From Tissierella sp. P1 (GTDB lineage Bacteria > Bacillota > Clostridia > Tissierellales > Tissierellaceae): a stretch of DNA of 64,000 bases. Made by a program: the position numbers and the translations under genes. The notes beneath the pieces are model-generated. The model was given only the letters and a program-made list of their open reading frames with translations, was not told the origin of the DNA and made no database searches. Position 1 is the first letter of the stretch; every line of letters starts with the position of its first letter. The DNA lies in assembly GCF_002266425.1 (NCBI RefSeq), contig NZ_NPMN01000018.1, forward strand, positions 27,476 through 91,475. Reading direction: 5' to 3'. Positions 11,773 to 21,049 of this stretch are shown here, piece by piece.

Positions 11773-13181
11773 TTGACTAAAACTATTGCAGTTATAGGAG
11801 CTGGTCCAGGAGGCTATGTAGCGGCAATAAGAGGAGCTCAACTTGGTGCAAATGTAATCTTAATAGAAAATAGAGAAGTAGGGGGTACATGCCTTAATAG
11901 GGGCTGTATCCCTACTAAAACATATTTTAGAAATGCAGAGATTATGTCCAGTTTTAAAAGAGCTGCTGAGTTTGGAATTACAGCAGGAGAATTTAAAATG
12001 GATGGAAAAGCACTACAAGAGAGAAAAAATAAAGTTGTAAATACTTTAGTAGGAGGTATTGAACAACTTATATCCTCTTATAAAAACATAGAGTTTTTAC
12101 GTGGAACAGCTAATATAAAAAATAAAAATAATATTTCTGTAGAATTAAAAGATGGAAGTAAAAAGGAAATAACTGTGGATAATATAGTTATAGCTACAGG
12201 TTCTAAACCACAAATGACCGAAACAAAAGGAGTTGATTTAGAAGGGGTAATCACGTCTGATGAGCTTCTAGAGATGGAAGAGATTCCAGAAACGTTAATT
12301 GTAGTAGGTGGTGGAGTAATAGGTTTAGAGTTTGCAAGCATTTATCAAGAACTAGGCTCCCAAGTAATTCTTTTAGCATCTAGGATTCTAAAGGATGCGG
12401 ATAAGGAGATTTCAAGAAGATTAGTACCGATGTTGAAAAAACAAGGAATTGAAACATATGTTGATATTAGGGCTAAAGAAATCACCAAAGAGGGAGATAA
12501 ACTTAGAGTTTTAGCCAAATATAAAGAAAAAGACGAAGAAATAGAAGTAATAGGAGATAAAGTACTTATTGCATCAGGAAGGGGTCCCGTAATAGAAGGA
12601 TTAAACCTTGATGAATTAGGGATTAAATATGATGACAAAGGTGTTTTTGTAGATAATGAGTTTGAGACAAATATTTCTGGCATATATGCATAGGAGATGT
12701 AAATAGAGGAGTTCAATTAGCTCATGTGGCATCTGCACAAGGTGAATATGTAATGGAAAAAATAATGGGTCATACACCGGATGTCAACTTAGATATCTAT
12801 CCGAATTGCGTATTTACAATGAATGAAGTAGCTCATGTAGGCTACACTGAGGAAGAGCTTAAAGAAAAAGGAATAGCTTATAAGGCTAGTAAGTTTATGT
12901 TTGCAGCTAATGGAAAGGCCTTATCTTTAGGAGAAGGAGAGGGAATAATAAAAATACTTGCTGGTGAAGAAGATAAGAAAGTTTTGGGAGTTCATATACT
13001 TGGACCTCATGCAAATGATTTAATTGCAGAAGGAACACTGGCTATAGCTAATGGATTGGATATATATAGTATAATGAGAACAATTCATGCCCATCCGACT
13101 CTTTCAGAAGCATTCTTTGAGGCTACATTGGGATTAGAAGATAAAGCGATTCATATAGCACCACCAAGAAAAAGAAGATAG
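11773..13181 (+). pseudogene. lpdA: Dihydrolipoyl dehydrogenase (E3/L protein), one frameshift
   Basis: FAD/NAD-dependent E3 that reoxidises dihydrolipoyl-GcvH. Motifs: Rossmann GAGPGGYVAA at the N terminus, redox disulfide GGTCLNRGCIPTK, NAD-site GGGVIGLEFAS, and the C-terminal catalytic HPTLSEAF. The frame breaks at about 12692 (ISGIYA then stop). The next frame resumes as GDVNRGVQLAHVASAQ, so a single base is missing in ATGCATAGGAG. Start choice: TTG 11773 with RBS GGGTAGG 9 nt upstream gives MTKTIAVIGAGPGG; GTG 11764 is possible but overlaps the RBS. It is the last gene of the gcv operon, so E3 is dedicated to glycine cleavage. Whether the lesion is real or a sequencing error is undecided. 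Confidence 0.88.
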
Positions 13182-13203
13182 AATATTCTATCTTCTTCTT
13201 GGT
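13161..13203 (+). terminator. Long hairpin overlapping the lpd stop codon
   Basis: CACCAAGAA...AAGATAGAATATTCTATCTT...TTCTTGGTG forms a nearly perfect stem with about 20 bp per side. Its 5' arm is made of the last lpd codons. No strong T run follows. Confidence 0.55.
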
Positions 13204-13274
13204 GAGATTAGTTCGTGCTACATATAGTTGACTGTAATAATAATATACTATATACTTGAATTGATAACTTAATA

Positions 13275-13440
13275 ATTAGGTGAAGGTGCAGAGAAAAATA
13301 TTCTTTGCTTAAAAGGGAAATAGGTGAAATGCCTATACGGTCCCGCCGCTGTAATGGGGAAGGATTTAAAACTAATGTCACTGAATAAATCGGGAAGACT
13401 TTAAGTCTTATGAACCAAAGTCAGAAGACCTGCCTTTACT
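13275..13440 (+). promoter_or_regulatory. Cobalamin riboswitch
   Basis: Ordered conserved blocks of the AdoCbl riboswitch family: AAAAGGGAAATAGGTGAAAT, ACGGTCCCGCCGCTGTAAT, a TGTCACTG block, CGGGAAG, and the B12 box AAGTCAGAAGACCTGCC (13418-13434). It is followed 93 bp later by a terminator and then the YitT-family gene, so ligand-controlled transcription termination is the likely mechanism. Confidence 0.92.
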
Positions 13441-13532
13441 TATGCACTAAAAAACTCTACGGTGGATAGGGGGTGTCAAAAGCAGATTTAAATATATAGG
13501 CAAATTATATATAATCTGTCTATTTATTTGTG

Positions 13533-13566
13533 CCTCCCAAAACACTCAAGTTTTGGGAGGTTTTTT
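13533..13566 (+). terminator. Riboswitch expression-platform terminator
   Basis: CCTCCCAAAAC / GTTTTGGGAGG with 6-nt loop and T6. It lies between the cobalamin aptamer and the RBS of the YitT gene, where an attenuator would be. Confidence 0.85.
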
Positions 13567-13596
13567 GTAAATAAAAATTATAAAGGAGGAACGTAT

Positions 13597-14447
13597 TTGA
13601 AAGGAAAAATAAAAGAATATGTATTTATAACTCTCGGTATGATAATGGTAGCAGCAGGTTTATATTTCTTTCTTATGCCCCAGAAATTAGCTGTAGGTGG
13701 AGCTAATGGACTTGCCATTGTTATTAATCATTGGATTCCAATTTTATCAATAGGAGCTATTATGATAATCATTAATATAATTTTATTTATAATTGGTTTT
13801 CTTATTGTGGGAACCAGCTTTGGATTTAAGACTATTTATGCAAGTATGGGGACTTCTATAACCATTTCTTTATTTGAGAGAACTATACCTATACAACAGC
13901 CTTTAGCAGAAGATATTATAATACAGCTGATTTTTGGAGTTTTTATATCGGCAATAGGTATGGGGATTGTATTTAATCAAAATGCATCAACAGGCGGAAC
14001 TGATATAATAGCAAAGATAATAAATAAGTTCTTTGGGATAGAACTTGGCAAAGGAGTACTTATATCAGACTTCATTATAATAATAATGGCTGGATTCGCA
14101 TTCGGACCTGAGTTGGGAATGTATTCTCTATTGGGAATTATATTAAATGGTGTAGTAATAGATTGGACTATAGAAGGGATAAGCTTGTGTAAAGAAGTCA
14201 ATATAGTGAGTGAATATAGTAATAATATTAGAGAATATATAGTAAATGATTTGGAAAGAGGAGCGACTATATATAATGCTAAAGGAGCTATACAGGAGAG
14301 AAAAAGAATGTAGTAGTAACAGTTATAGATAGAAGAGATTTTATTAAATTGAAAAGCTATATTAAAGGCATAGATAAAAATGCATTTATTACAGTAAGTA
14401 ATGTTTATGAAGTATTAGGTGACGGATTTAAAAACATAGAAGAATAA
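13597..14447 (+). pseudogene. YitT/DUF2179-family membrane protein, frameshift near 14303
   Basis: Start TTG 13597 has RBS AAAGGAGG. The long frame that begins at 13528 starts inside the terminator and is not credible. Residues 1-200 hold about five hydrophobic segments and family motifs (LAVGGANGLAIVI, GTSFGFKTIYASMG, NQNASTGGTDIIAKI). After ATIYNAKGAIQE the frame is lost at an A-run (14301-14307). One extra base restores the cytosolic DUF2179 domain (VVVTVIDRRDFIKLK, then AFITVSNVYEVLGDGFK) to a stop at 14445-14447. Members are integral membrane proteins of unknown substrate. The cobalamin riboswitch upstream suggests a link to corrinoid or cobalt, which is an inference. Confidence 0.82.
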
Positions 14448-14457
14448 GGTTAATAGA

Positions 14458-14490
14458 AAGGTTGATTTCATTAAAGAAATGAACCTTTTC
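14458..14490 (+). terminator. Terminator after the YitT gene
   Basis: AAGGTTGATTTC / GAAATGAACCTT stem followed by TTCC. Dispersed repeat copy B follows immediately. Confidence 0.6.
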
Positions 14491-14491
14491 C

Positions 14492-14600
14492 ATAACGAAT
14501 AGGAAAGTTCTACTTTTTTCTCTTTTTCATTTTAGAACTGAGATAACTGAAATTTTTGATTTTGTGCAAGTTGCTTATGCAGTGACCAAAAAAGGCTTTC
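14492..14600. repeat. Dispersed intergenic element, copy B
   Basis: ATAACGAATAGGAAAGTTCTA at the left, then GAAATTTTTGATTTTGTGCA and TTATGCAGTGACCAAAAAA at the right. It matches copy A (6034-6158) at both ends. Confidence 0.6.
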
Positions 14601-14701
14601 TTAAAATTCTCCTTTAGAAGCCTTTTTTATTAAGAAGTTTTTTGTATTTTATGAGAATTTTGGTATAATTAATTTGATAGAAAAATAATAGGGGTGTATA
14701 A

Positions 14702-15310
14702 ATGAATAAGCAAGGTAAAAGTTTAATTTTAGGTTTAATGTTAATAATATTTTTAATTTTAGGATTTATGGTTAAGGGTAGCAGTGAGGGTGTTTTATTT
14801 GATGTGGATATAATGAAGTACATACACAATAATGCCAATCCAAGAACATTATCCTTTATGAAATTTATATCTTTTATAGGATCTGTAAATTTTTTATTGC
14901 CAGTTACTGCTATGGGGATATCATATACATTAATCAAAAAGAAATATTACATATCTAAATTATTGTTGTTATCAACTCTGGGATCATATTTATTAAATTA
15001 TTTATTAAAGCAATTCTTCCAAAGAACAAGACCACTAGAGTTTTTTTTGGTGAATCAAGGGGGATTAAGTTTTCCTAGCGGACATTCTATGGTAACAATG
15101 ACCCTTTATTCTACAATAGCATTTTTATTAGCGAAAAAAGTAGATAATGATAGGAAGAAAAAGCTAATCCATATTATATCTTTTGTCATGATATGTCTAA
15201 TGGGAATTAGTAGGATTTATTTAGGAGTCCATTGGCCAACAGATGTAATAGGCGGATATTTGATAGGATATATATTTTATTGTATAAGTATTAAGTTAAT
15301 TAAAGAATAA
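14702..15310 (+). CDS. PAP2-family phosphatase
   Basis: 202 aa membrane phosphatase of the type that dephosphorylates phosphatidic acid or undecaprenyl pyrophosphate. The three PAP2 motifs are present: KQFFQRTRP, SFPSGHSM, and GISRIYLGVHWPTDVIGG. There are five to six hydrophobic segments. Start ATG 14702, with RBS AGGGG (14691-14695). Single-gene unit with a terminator downstream. Confidence 0.9.
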   Translation: MNKQGKSLILGLMLIIFLILGFMVKGSSEGVLFDVDIMKYIHNNANPRTLSFMKFISFIGSVNFLLPVTAMGISYTLIKKKYYISKLLLLSTLGSYLLNYLLKQFFQRTRPLEFFLVNQGGLSFPSGHSMVTMTLYSTIAFLLAKKVDNDRKKKLIHIISFVMICLMGISRIYLGVHWPTDVIGGYLIGYIFYCISIKLIKE

Positions 15311-15396
15311 AAATAAACATGGCACTTAAAAGAATTATATATATAGATTATTGACAAATGATATATAGCTATATATAATAAATATAAATAAAATTA

Positions 15397-15426
15397 CTCT
15401 TAACATAAAAGTTAAGAGGTTTTTTA
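15397..15426 (+). terminator. Rho-independent terminator
   Basis: CTCTTAAC, ATAAAA loop, GTTAAGAG, then T6. It ends the PAP2 transcript just upstream of the zinc operon promoter region. Confidence 0.85.
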
Positions 15427-15436
15427 TACGAAAAAT

Positions 15437-15465
15437 TAAATGCAAATGATTTGCGTTAGCATTTA
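15437..15465. promoter_or_regulatory. Putative Zur/Fur-family operator
   Basis: Nested inverted repeats: GCAAAT-G-ATTTGC (15442-15454), overlapped by TAAATGC (15437-15443) and GCATTTA (15459-15465). The site lies 38-66 bp before znuA, whose operon encodes a Fur-family regulator, so autoregulation by zinc is likely. Confidence 0.6.
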
Positions 15466-15502
15466 ATAATGAACAAAATAGACTAGAAAAGAGGAGGAGT
15501 AT

Positions 15503-16480
15503 ATGGTGAAAGGGAAAAGGATTCTGAAAGTATTTATATTTTCACTTGTAATATTATTGATATCAGGCTGCAGTAAAAAGATAAATAATAAAGATGCGAA
15601 TAGTGGGAAACTAAAAATTATAACAACTTTGTTTCCTCAATATGATTTTGTAAAAGAAATTGGCAAAGATAAGGTTGATGTAAGTTTGTTACTTCCACCA
15701 GGAGTAGAATCACATTCATATGAGCCTACTCCTAAAGATATGGTAGATATTAAGAATGCGGATATATTTATTTATACTGGTGAATATATGGAACCTTGGG
15801 CGAAAAAAATAGCAGACAATATTGAAGGCTATGATTTAATAATAACTGATGCCAGTGAAGGTGTAGAACTACTTGAAGGACATGGGCATGAAGAAGATGA
15901 GCATGAGGGTCATGAGAATGAAGACCATGCTCATGATCATAGCGGCAAAGATCCTCATATATGGCTAGATCTTATATATGCACAAAAAATGATAGATAAC
16001 ATAACAGTAGCTCTTACAGAAGCAGATAAAGAAAATAAGGAATTTTATATAAAAAATGCAGAAGAATATAAAAAACAATTAGACTTACTAGACAAAGAAA
16101 TTGCAGAAGCTTTAGAGAAGGTAAATTCAAAAAAGGTTATCTATGGTGGGCATTCTGCATTTGGTTATTTTTCTATGAGGTATAATCTAGAGTTCATTAC
16201 ACCATACAAAGGATTTTCTCCTAATGCAGAACCAACACCTAAAATGATTATTGAATTAATTAAAAATATTGAAGATGCAGGGGTAAAATCAATATTCTAT
16301 GAAGAATTAATTGATCCTAAGGTAGCTAAAATAATATCGTCAGAAACGGGAGCTAAAATGATTTTATTGCATGGTGCACATAATTTATCTAAGGAAGAGA
16401 TAGAGTCAGATGTAAGATATATCGATATTATGAAAGGAAATTTAGAAAGACTAAAAGAAGGACTTGGCTATGAAGAATGA
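15503..16480 (+). CDS. znuA: Zinc ABC transporter substrate-binding lipoprotein
   Basis: 325 aa cluster A-I metal-binding protein. Lipoprotein signal with lipobox LLISGC at residues about 18-23. A His/Asp/Glu-rich loop (residues about 128-152, HGHEEDEHEGHENEDHAHDH) and His in ESHSYEPTP, DPHIWLD and GGHSAFGY fit Zn2+ binding. It delivers metal to ZnuBC. Start ATG 15503 with RBS GAGGAGGAG. Its end overlaps znuC by 11 bp. Confidence 0.92.
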   Translation: MVKGKRILKVFIFSLVILLISGCSKKINNKDANSGKLKIITTLFPQYDFVKEIGKDKVDVSLLLPPGVESHSYEPTPKDMVDIKNADIFIYTGEYMEPWAKKIADNIEGYDLIITDASEGVELLEGHGHEEDEHEGHENEDHAHDHSGKDPHIWLDLIYAQKMIDNITVALTEADKENKEFYIKNAEEYKKQLDLLDKEIAEALEKVNSKKVIYGGHSAFGYFSMRYNLEFITPYKGFSPNAEPTPKMIIELIKNIEDAGVKSIFYEELIDPKVAKIISSETGAKMILLHGAHNLSKEEIESDVRYIDIMKGNLERLKEGLGYEE

Positions 16481-17198
16481 GATATTATCAGTAGAAAATT
16501 TAACCCTAAAATATGGAAGGCATGAAGCAGTAAAAGATATTAGCTTCAGTATATATAAAGGAGATTATCTAGGAATTGTTGGACCTAATGGTTCGGGCAA
16601 AACCACATTATTAAATGCAATTTTAGGGTTAATAGAGTGTACAGATGGCAGAATAAATTTTCATGGGGAAGCTAGATTAGGCTATCTTCCGCAAAAATCT
16701 ATTTCAAGTGATAAGTTTTTTCCAGCAAAAGTAAAGGAGATAGTTGCAACAGGATTACTATCGCAAAAAGGAATATTTAAATTCTATACAGAGGAAGATT
16801 ACATTAAAGTAAATACTATTCTCAAGAAACTGGATATATACGACTTAAGATATAAAAAAATAGGTGATTTATCCGGAGGACAGCAGCAAAGGGTATTTTT
16901 GGCACGGGCTATGGTATCTTCACCTAATATATTAATATTAGACGAGCCCACTAACTATTTAGATACTAAAATGAGAGATGAACTTTATAGAATTCTCAAA
17001 GAATTAAATAAAGAGGATAATGTAACCATAATAGTAGTATCTCATGATTTGAAAACTCTAGGAAATTATATAAATAAGGTTTTATATCTTGAAACAGAGC
17101 TTGTTTTTTATGGCACATATACATCCTTCCTCCATTCAAAGGAAATAGGAAGATACTCAAATCCCATCAATATAAATCAAATAGATGGAGGGATATAA
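16470..17198 (+). CDS. znuC: Zinc ABC transporter ATP-binding protein
   Basis: ATPase with Walker A GPNGSGKTTL, signature LSGGQQQRV, Walker B ILILDEPTNYLD and H-loop VVSHD. ATG 16470 is chosen over TTG 16464 because it gives MKNEILSVENLTLKYG with RBS AGAAGGA. It overlaps znuA and ends directly before znuB. Confidence 0.92.
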   Translation: MKNEILSVENLTLKYGRHEAVKDISFSIYKGDYLGIVGPNGSGKTTLLNAILGLIECTDGRINFHGEARLGYLPQKSISSDKFFPAKVKEIVATGLLSQKGIFKFYTEEDYIKVNTILKKLDIYDLRYKKIGDLSGGQQQRVFLARAMVSSPNILILDEPTNYLDTKMRDELYRILKELNKEDNVTIIVVSHDLKTLGNYINKVLYLETELVFYGTYTSFLHSKEIGRYSNPININQIDGGI

Positions 17199-18020
17199 TT
17201 GGGAAATATAATTTTTATAATAGGAGAGATATTACAATATGATTTTATGATGAAGGCAATTGTTGCGGGAAGTTTAATAGCGATTTCTTCATCCTTTCTA
17301 GGGATATTTCTTGTATTAAAGAAATATTCTATGATTGGTGATGGATTAGCCCACGTAAGTTTTGCAACAGTGGCTATGGCCTTATTATTAAACCAGTCAC
17401 CTATATTAATGTCCATACCAATAGTTGCTGTAGCCTCAATAATAATATTGAAACTAACTGAGAGAAACAAAATAGGAGGGGATGCATCTATAGGTCTTAT
17501 ATCATCTTTTTCAGTGGCTTTAGGAGTGCTAATTTCTTCCTTGTCAAATGGATTTAATGTTGATTTGTTTAGTTATCTTTTTGGAAGTATTTTAGTAATC
17601 AGCAATTTTGAACTAATACTTTCTGTAATCTTATCCATAATTATTTTATTATTAATTATTTCATTTTATAATAGTTTATTTGCAATTACCTATGATGAAA
17701 ATTTTGCTATGACAATGGGAATAAATGTTAAACAATTAAATTATCTAATATCAATCCTAATATCCATAACGGTAGTTCTTGGCATCCGGGTAGTTGGTAC
17801 GATGTTAATCTCAAGCATGATTATTTTTCCAACAGTAACGGCATTACAATTATCTACTAGTTTTAAAAATACTATAATTATATCTATAATAGTATCAGTT
17901 TTATCAGTACTATTAGGGATATTTATTTCATTTATCTATGACCTTCCAACAGGAGCTACAATAGTTATTGTAAATGCCATTTGCTTTGTGATATCTTTAA
18001 TTATAGGGAAGATAAAATAA
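17199..18020 (+). CDS. znuB: Zinc ABC transporter permease
   Basis: 273 aa ABC-3 family membrane protein with about eight hydrophobic segments and the family blocks MIGDGLAHVSFATVA and LGIRVVGTMLISSMIIFPTVTA. TTG start with RBS GGAGGG 7 nt upstream. Third gene of znuACB. Confidence 0.92.
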   Translation: MGNIIFIIGEILQYDFMMKAIVAGSLIAISSSFLGIFLVLKKYSMIGDGLAHVSFATVAMALLLNQSPILMSIPIVAVASIIILKLTERNKIGGDASIGLISSFSVALGVLISSLSNGFNVDLFSYLFGSILVISNFELILSVILSIIILLLIISFYNSLFAITYDENFAMTMGINVKQLNYLISILISITVVLGIRVVGTMLISSMIIFPTVTALQLSTSFKNTIIISIIVSVLSVLLGIFISFIYDLPTGATIVIVNAICFVISLIIGKIK

Positions 18021-18049
18021 AATTGAGATAATTAAAAGGAGATAGCAAA

Positions 18050-18496
18050 TTGAGAAGAATAGATAATAAGGAAATATTTAGTAAACATGGAATAAAGAAT
18101 ACCAAACAGAGAAATGTAATTTTAGATATATTGAAGAAGACAGATTCACCTATTACTGCAGAAGAAATATTTATAAGAAGTCAAGATTCAAATGTAAATA
18201 TGAATTTCTCAACGGTATATAGGATATTAAACACCTTTGTTTTAAAGGATATAGCTATAAAGACTAGTATTGGAGAAGACGATAAAAACCTGTATGAGCT
18301 AAATATGGAAGAACACAGTCACTATCTAATTTGCTTATCTTGTAAAAAAATGATAAAGATAGGTCACTGTCCCTTAGAGGAATATGAAAGTCAAATACAA
18401 CGAAATACTAAGTTTCATATAATAGGCCATAAGTTAGAGATACATGGTTATTGCCCTGAATGTATAGAGGAGGATATGTATGAAAATAAAAATTGA
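18050..18496 (+). CDS. zur: Fur-family metalloregulator (probably Zur)
   Basis: 148 aa. N-terminal winged helix (TKQRNVILDILKKT, STVYRILNTF). C-terminal metal domain with HSHYLICLSCKKM and the second cysteine pair GYCPEC. Its position inside a zinc uptake operon argues for zinc sensing over iron or peroxide. TTG start with RBS AAAGGAGA. It overlaps cobW by 17 bp. Confidence 0.85.
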   Translation: MRRIDNKEIFSKHGIKNTKQRNVILDILKKTDSPITAEEIFIRSQDSNVNMNFSTVYRILNTFVLKDIAIKTSIGEDDKNLYELNMEEHSHYLICLSCKKMIKIGHCPLEEYESQIQRNTKFHIIGHKLEIHGYCPECIEEDMYENKN

Positions 18497-19427
18497 TATT
18501 ATATCAGGATTTTTAGGTGCAGGCAAAACTACTTTAATAAAAGAGATGATTAGTCAAAACCTTTATAATGAAAAAGTAGTGATTATAGAAAATGAATTTG
18601 GAGAAGTAGGTATAGATGGAGAGTTAATAAGAGAGTCTGGATTAGAAATTAAAGAAATAAATTCAGGATGTATATGTTGCTCTTTAACACAAGATTTCGA
18701 GAAATCTATTGAGGAAATAATTGAAAAAATCAATCCGGGGAGAATTATTATAGAGCCATCTGGAGTAGGGAAGCTATCTGAAATAATTAAAGCTTGCAAG
18801 TCAGAAAGATTAGAAGATTTAATCCAAATTAATATGTTGATAACAGTTGTTGATGTAGAAAGGTTTTGTTTATATATTTCAAATTTTGGAGAATTTTTTG
18901 AAGATCAAATAAAAAATGCTAAGACTATTTTGCTTAGTAGAACCAATAATACTGCTAAAGAAGAAATAGAACTTGTAACTAGAGAAATACAGGAGATTAA
19001 TAGTAAAGGCAATATAGTTTCAACACCTTGGCAAGAGCTTAAACTAAATACAATTGTTTCATTGGCAGAGAAAAACACTATTAATCCTATCAATAAAAAA
19101 GTAAAAAACATTAGGGTAATAAAGGAAAAAGTAAAAAAATCTAACTCGCATAAAGTATTTGAATCTTGGGGGCTAGAAACTCCTAGAATTTTTACAAAAA
19201 ATAAGATAGAGAATATTGTAAGAGAATTCAATATATCCGAAGAGTATGGAAATATTTTAAGGGCGAAAGGAATTGTAGAAATCCAAGACAATAGGTGGAT
19301 TCAGTTTAACTACGTTCCAGGAGATATCCAAATAGCAGAAGCACTACCGAATTATAATGGAAAGGTTTCCATCATAGGAACGGAGCTTAATAAAGATAAA
19401 TTAAATAAAATATTTCATGATATATAA
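18480..19427 (+). CDS. CobW/COG0523-family GTPase (zinc metallochaperone type)
   Basis: 315 aa G3E GTPase. P-loop GFLGAGKTT (residues 10-18), the metal-binding CICC motif at 64-67 (SGCICCSL), EPSGVGKLSE Walker-B-like region, and a C-terminal CobW_C-like part. Members placed in Zur regulons hand Zn2+ to client proteins under zinc starvation. RBS GAGGA lies inside the end of the Fur-family gene. The second family member downstream lacks CICC. Confidence 0.88.
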   Translation: MKIKIDIISGFLGAGKTTLIKEMISQNLYNEKVVIIENEFGEVGIDGELIRESGLEIKEINSGCICCSLTQDFEKSIEEIIEKINPGRIIIEPSGVGKLSEIIKACKSERLEDLIQINMLITVVDVERFCLYISNFGEFFEDQIKNAKTILLSRTNNTAKEEIELVTREIQEINSKGNIVSTPWQELKLNTIVSLAEKNTINPINKKVKNIRVIKEKVKKSNSHKVFESWGLETPRIFTKNKIENIVREFNISEEYGNILRAKGIVEIQDNRWIQFNYVPGDIQIAEALPNYNGKVSIIGTELNKDKLNKIFHDI

Positions 19428-19442
19428 CAAGAGGACATGTTT

Positions 19443-19871
19443 ATGAAAACAGGAATAGAAATAGTTACAGGGTTTTTGAGTTCTGGGAAAACATCAATGA
19501 TTAATATTATTTTAAGAGAGGATATAGATAAGAACAAAAAGATAGTTATAATACAATGTGAAATGGGACAAAAAGAAATAAATGAAAAATATATAAATGA
19601 AAATATAATCATTGAAAAAATTCCAAAGGGTAATTCCTTAGAAGAAATGTATATGAAGCAGATAGTTGATAAATATTCTCCAGATAAGATTATTATCGAG
19701 CAAAATGGGATGGAAACAATTGAAGAATTATTAAATCAATTAGACACTAAAAGTATGAGAAAATGTACAAGAATTGAAAGGATTATAAATATTATTGATT
19801 GTAGGCAGTTTAATATGCTAATGGGAATACTAGGCAATAATCTTATAAATAAGATAGCTATAGTGATTTAA
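19443..19871 (+). CDS. CobW-like GTPase domain without CxCC motif, ends in a frameshift
   Basis: P-loop GFLSSGKTS is present, but where the upstream paralogue has GCICC this protein has KGNSLEEMYMKQ, so the metal-binding cysteines are missing. IIEQNGMETIEELL replaces the EPSG motif. ATG 19443 is preferred over ATG 19437 because of RBS GAGGA spacing. The frame stops at 19871, but frame 2 continues the GTPase fold from 19862 (SDLIILNHVDGVSDDELED) and then runs without a stop into the permease. The original product was therefore probably a GTPase-permease fusion of about 530 residues. Confidence 0.7.
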   Translation: MKTGIEIVTGFLSSGKTSMINIILREDIDKNKKIVIIQCEMGQKEINEKYINENIIIEKIPKGNSLEEMYMKQIVDKYSPDKIIIEQNGMETIEELLNQLDTKSMRKCTRIERIINIIDCRQFNMLMGILGNNLINKIAIVI

Positions 19872-21043
19872 TTATTTTAAATCATGTTGATGGCGTATCT
19901 GATGATGAACTAGAGGACATCAATAAAAAAATTGGAAGTATAAATAAATCAGGTTTAGTTATAGAAATTAATGAACATGAAAAATTTTTAAATTATACTA
20001 AAAATAAAGAAACAAATAAAATATGGAAAGGGACGATTTATGATAAGTTATCAATACTCTTTTTAATAGCTGCATCAATTTATTTATCTATAAACCTTTT
20101 AATATCAATTGATTTTAGCAAATTTAACATAGACTTTTCTAATATATATATTTTAAATACAATTTTTATAAGCATATTGATGGAATCATTCCCATTTTTA
20201 ATTCTTGGAGTATTTATATCATCTATTATTCAGATATTTGTAACAAGAGATATGATAGTTAAGTATTTTCCTAAAAATAAAATAATATCATTTCTAGTAG
20301 CCATTGTGGGAGGGTTATTTTTCCCAGTTTGTGACTGTGCTATAGTGCCTGTTGTATCTAGATTAGTAAAAAAAGGAGTTCCATTATATGCAGCAATAAC
20401 TTTTATGTTAGCAGCTCCCATTGTAAATCCAATAGTTATAGTCTCTACATATTATGCATTCCCTGGGCAGCCACAAATTATGATATTTAGATTAATAATA
20501 GGTATCATAGTTGCAATAATTTCTGGTATTTTATTTCTGATTTTTCCTGAGGGAGAAATGACTATTAAAAACCATGAATTAGACAATCTTTGCAATTGTG
20601 TTTATTGTAATAATGTAAATAATAGAGATATTAAAGGGAAGATAAGTACAATATTCAAACATGCAGGTGAAGAATTTTTCGATGTTGGAAAATTTTTGAT
20701 AATAGGTGCATTATTGACAAGCTTTTTTCAAGTCATAATTCCTAAAGATATTATTTTAAAACTGGGAGGAAATAGTGTAACGGCTATTCTACTTATGATG
20801 TTCATAGGATTTCTTTTTTCCTTATGTTCATCATCAGATGCTTTTATTGCCAGAAGTTTCCTAAATCAGTTTTCACTAAGCAGCATAATGGGATTTATGA
20901 TTCTAGGACCTATGATAGATATTAAGAATTTAATTATGTTATCAGATATTTTTAGTAAAAGGTTTATTATCAAACTGACTTTTATTGTATTTAATATAAC
21001 ATTTTCAGCTATTTGTTTTTTTACTATATTGTATTTAGGGTGA
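19862..21043 (+). CDS. COG0701 (YcgR/YraQ-type) permease, probably fused to upstream GTPase domain
   Basis: Predicted permease with about nine hydrophobic segments and family signatures FPVCDCAIVPVVSRL, FMLAAPIVNPIVIVSTY and LCSSSDAFIARSF. The conventional start would be ATG 20177, but the open frame extends back to 19862. It covers two more hydrophobic segments (about 20050-20110 and 20150-20175) and the end of a G3E GTPase, with no plausible start and RBS in between. The partner TIGR03943 gene follows after 6 bp. COG0701/TIGR03943 pairs are reported as zinc-regulon membrane systems in Firmicutes; transport of metal or a metal-ligand complex is inferred. Confidence 0.75.
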   Translation, partial: SDLIILNHVDGVSDDELEDINKKIGSINKSGLVIEINEHEKFLNYTKNKETNKIWKGTIYDKLSILFLIAASIYLSINLLISIDFSKFNIDFSNIYILNTIFISILMESFPFLILGVFISSIIQIFVTRDMIVKYFPKNKIISFLVAIVGGLFFPVCDCAIVPVVSRLVKKGVPLYAAITFMLAAPIVNPIVIVSTYYAFPGQPQIMIFRLIIGIIVAIISGILFLIFPEGEMTIKNHELDNLCNCVYCNNVNNRDIKGKISTIFKHAGEEFFDVGKFLIIGALLTSFFQVIIPKDIILKLGGNSVTAILLMMFIGFLFSLCSSSDAFIARSFLNQFSLSSIMGFMILGPMIDIKNLIMLSDIFSKRFIIKLTFIVFNITFSAICFFTILYLG

Positions 21044-21049
21044 TTAGAT

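Noticed and set aside
13528..13596. Upstream start for the YitT gene
   Set aside because: It would begin inside the riboswitch terminator hairpin; TTG 13597 has the AAAGGAGG site.
20041..20067. Separate start of the permease at the ATG near 20039
   Set aside because: That ATG is in another frame and meets a stop after eight codons.
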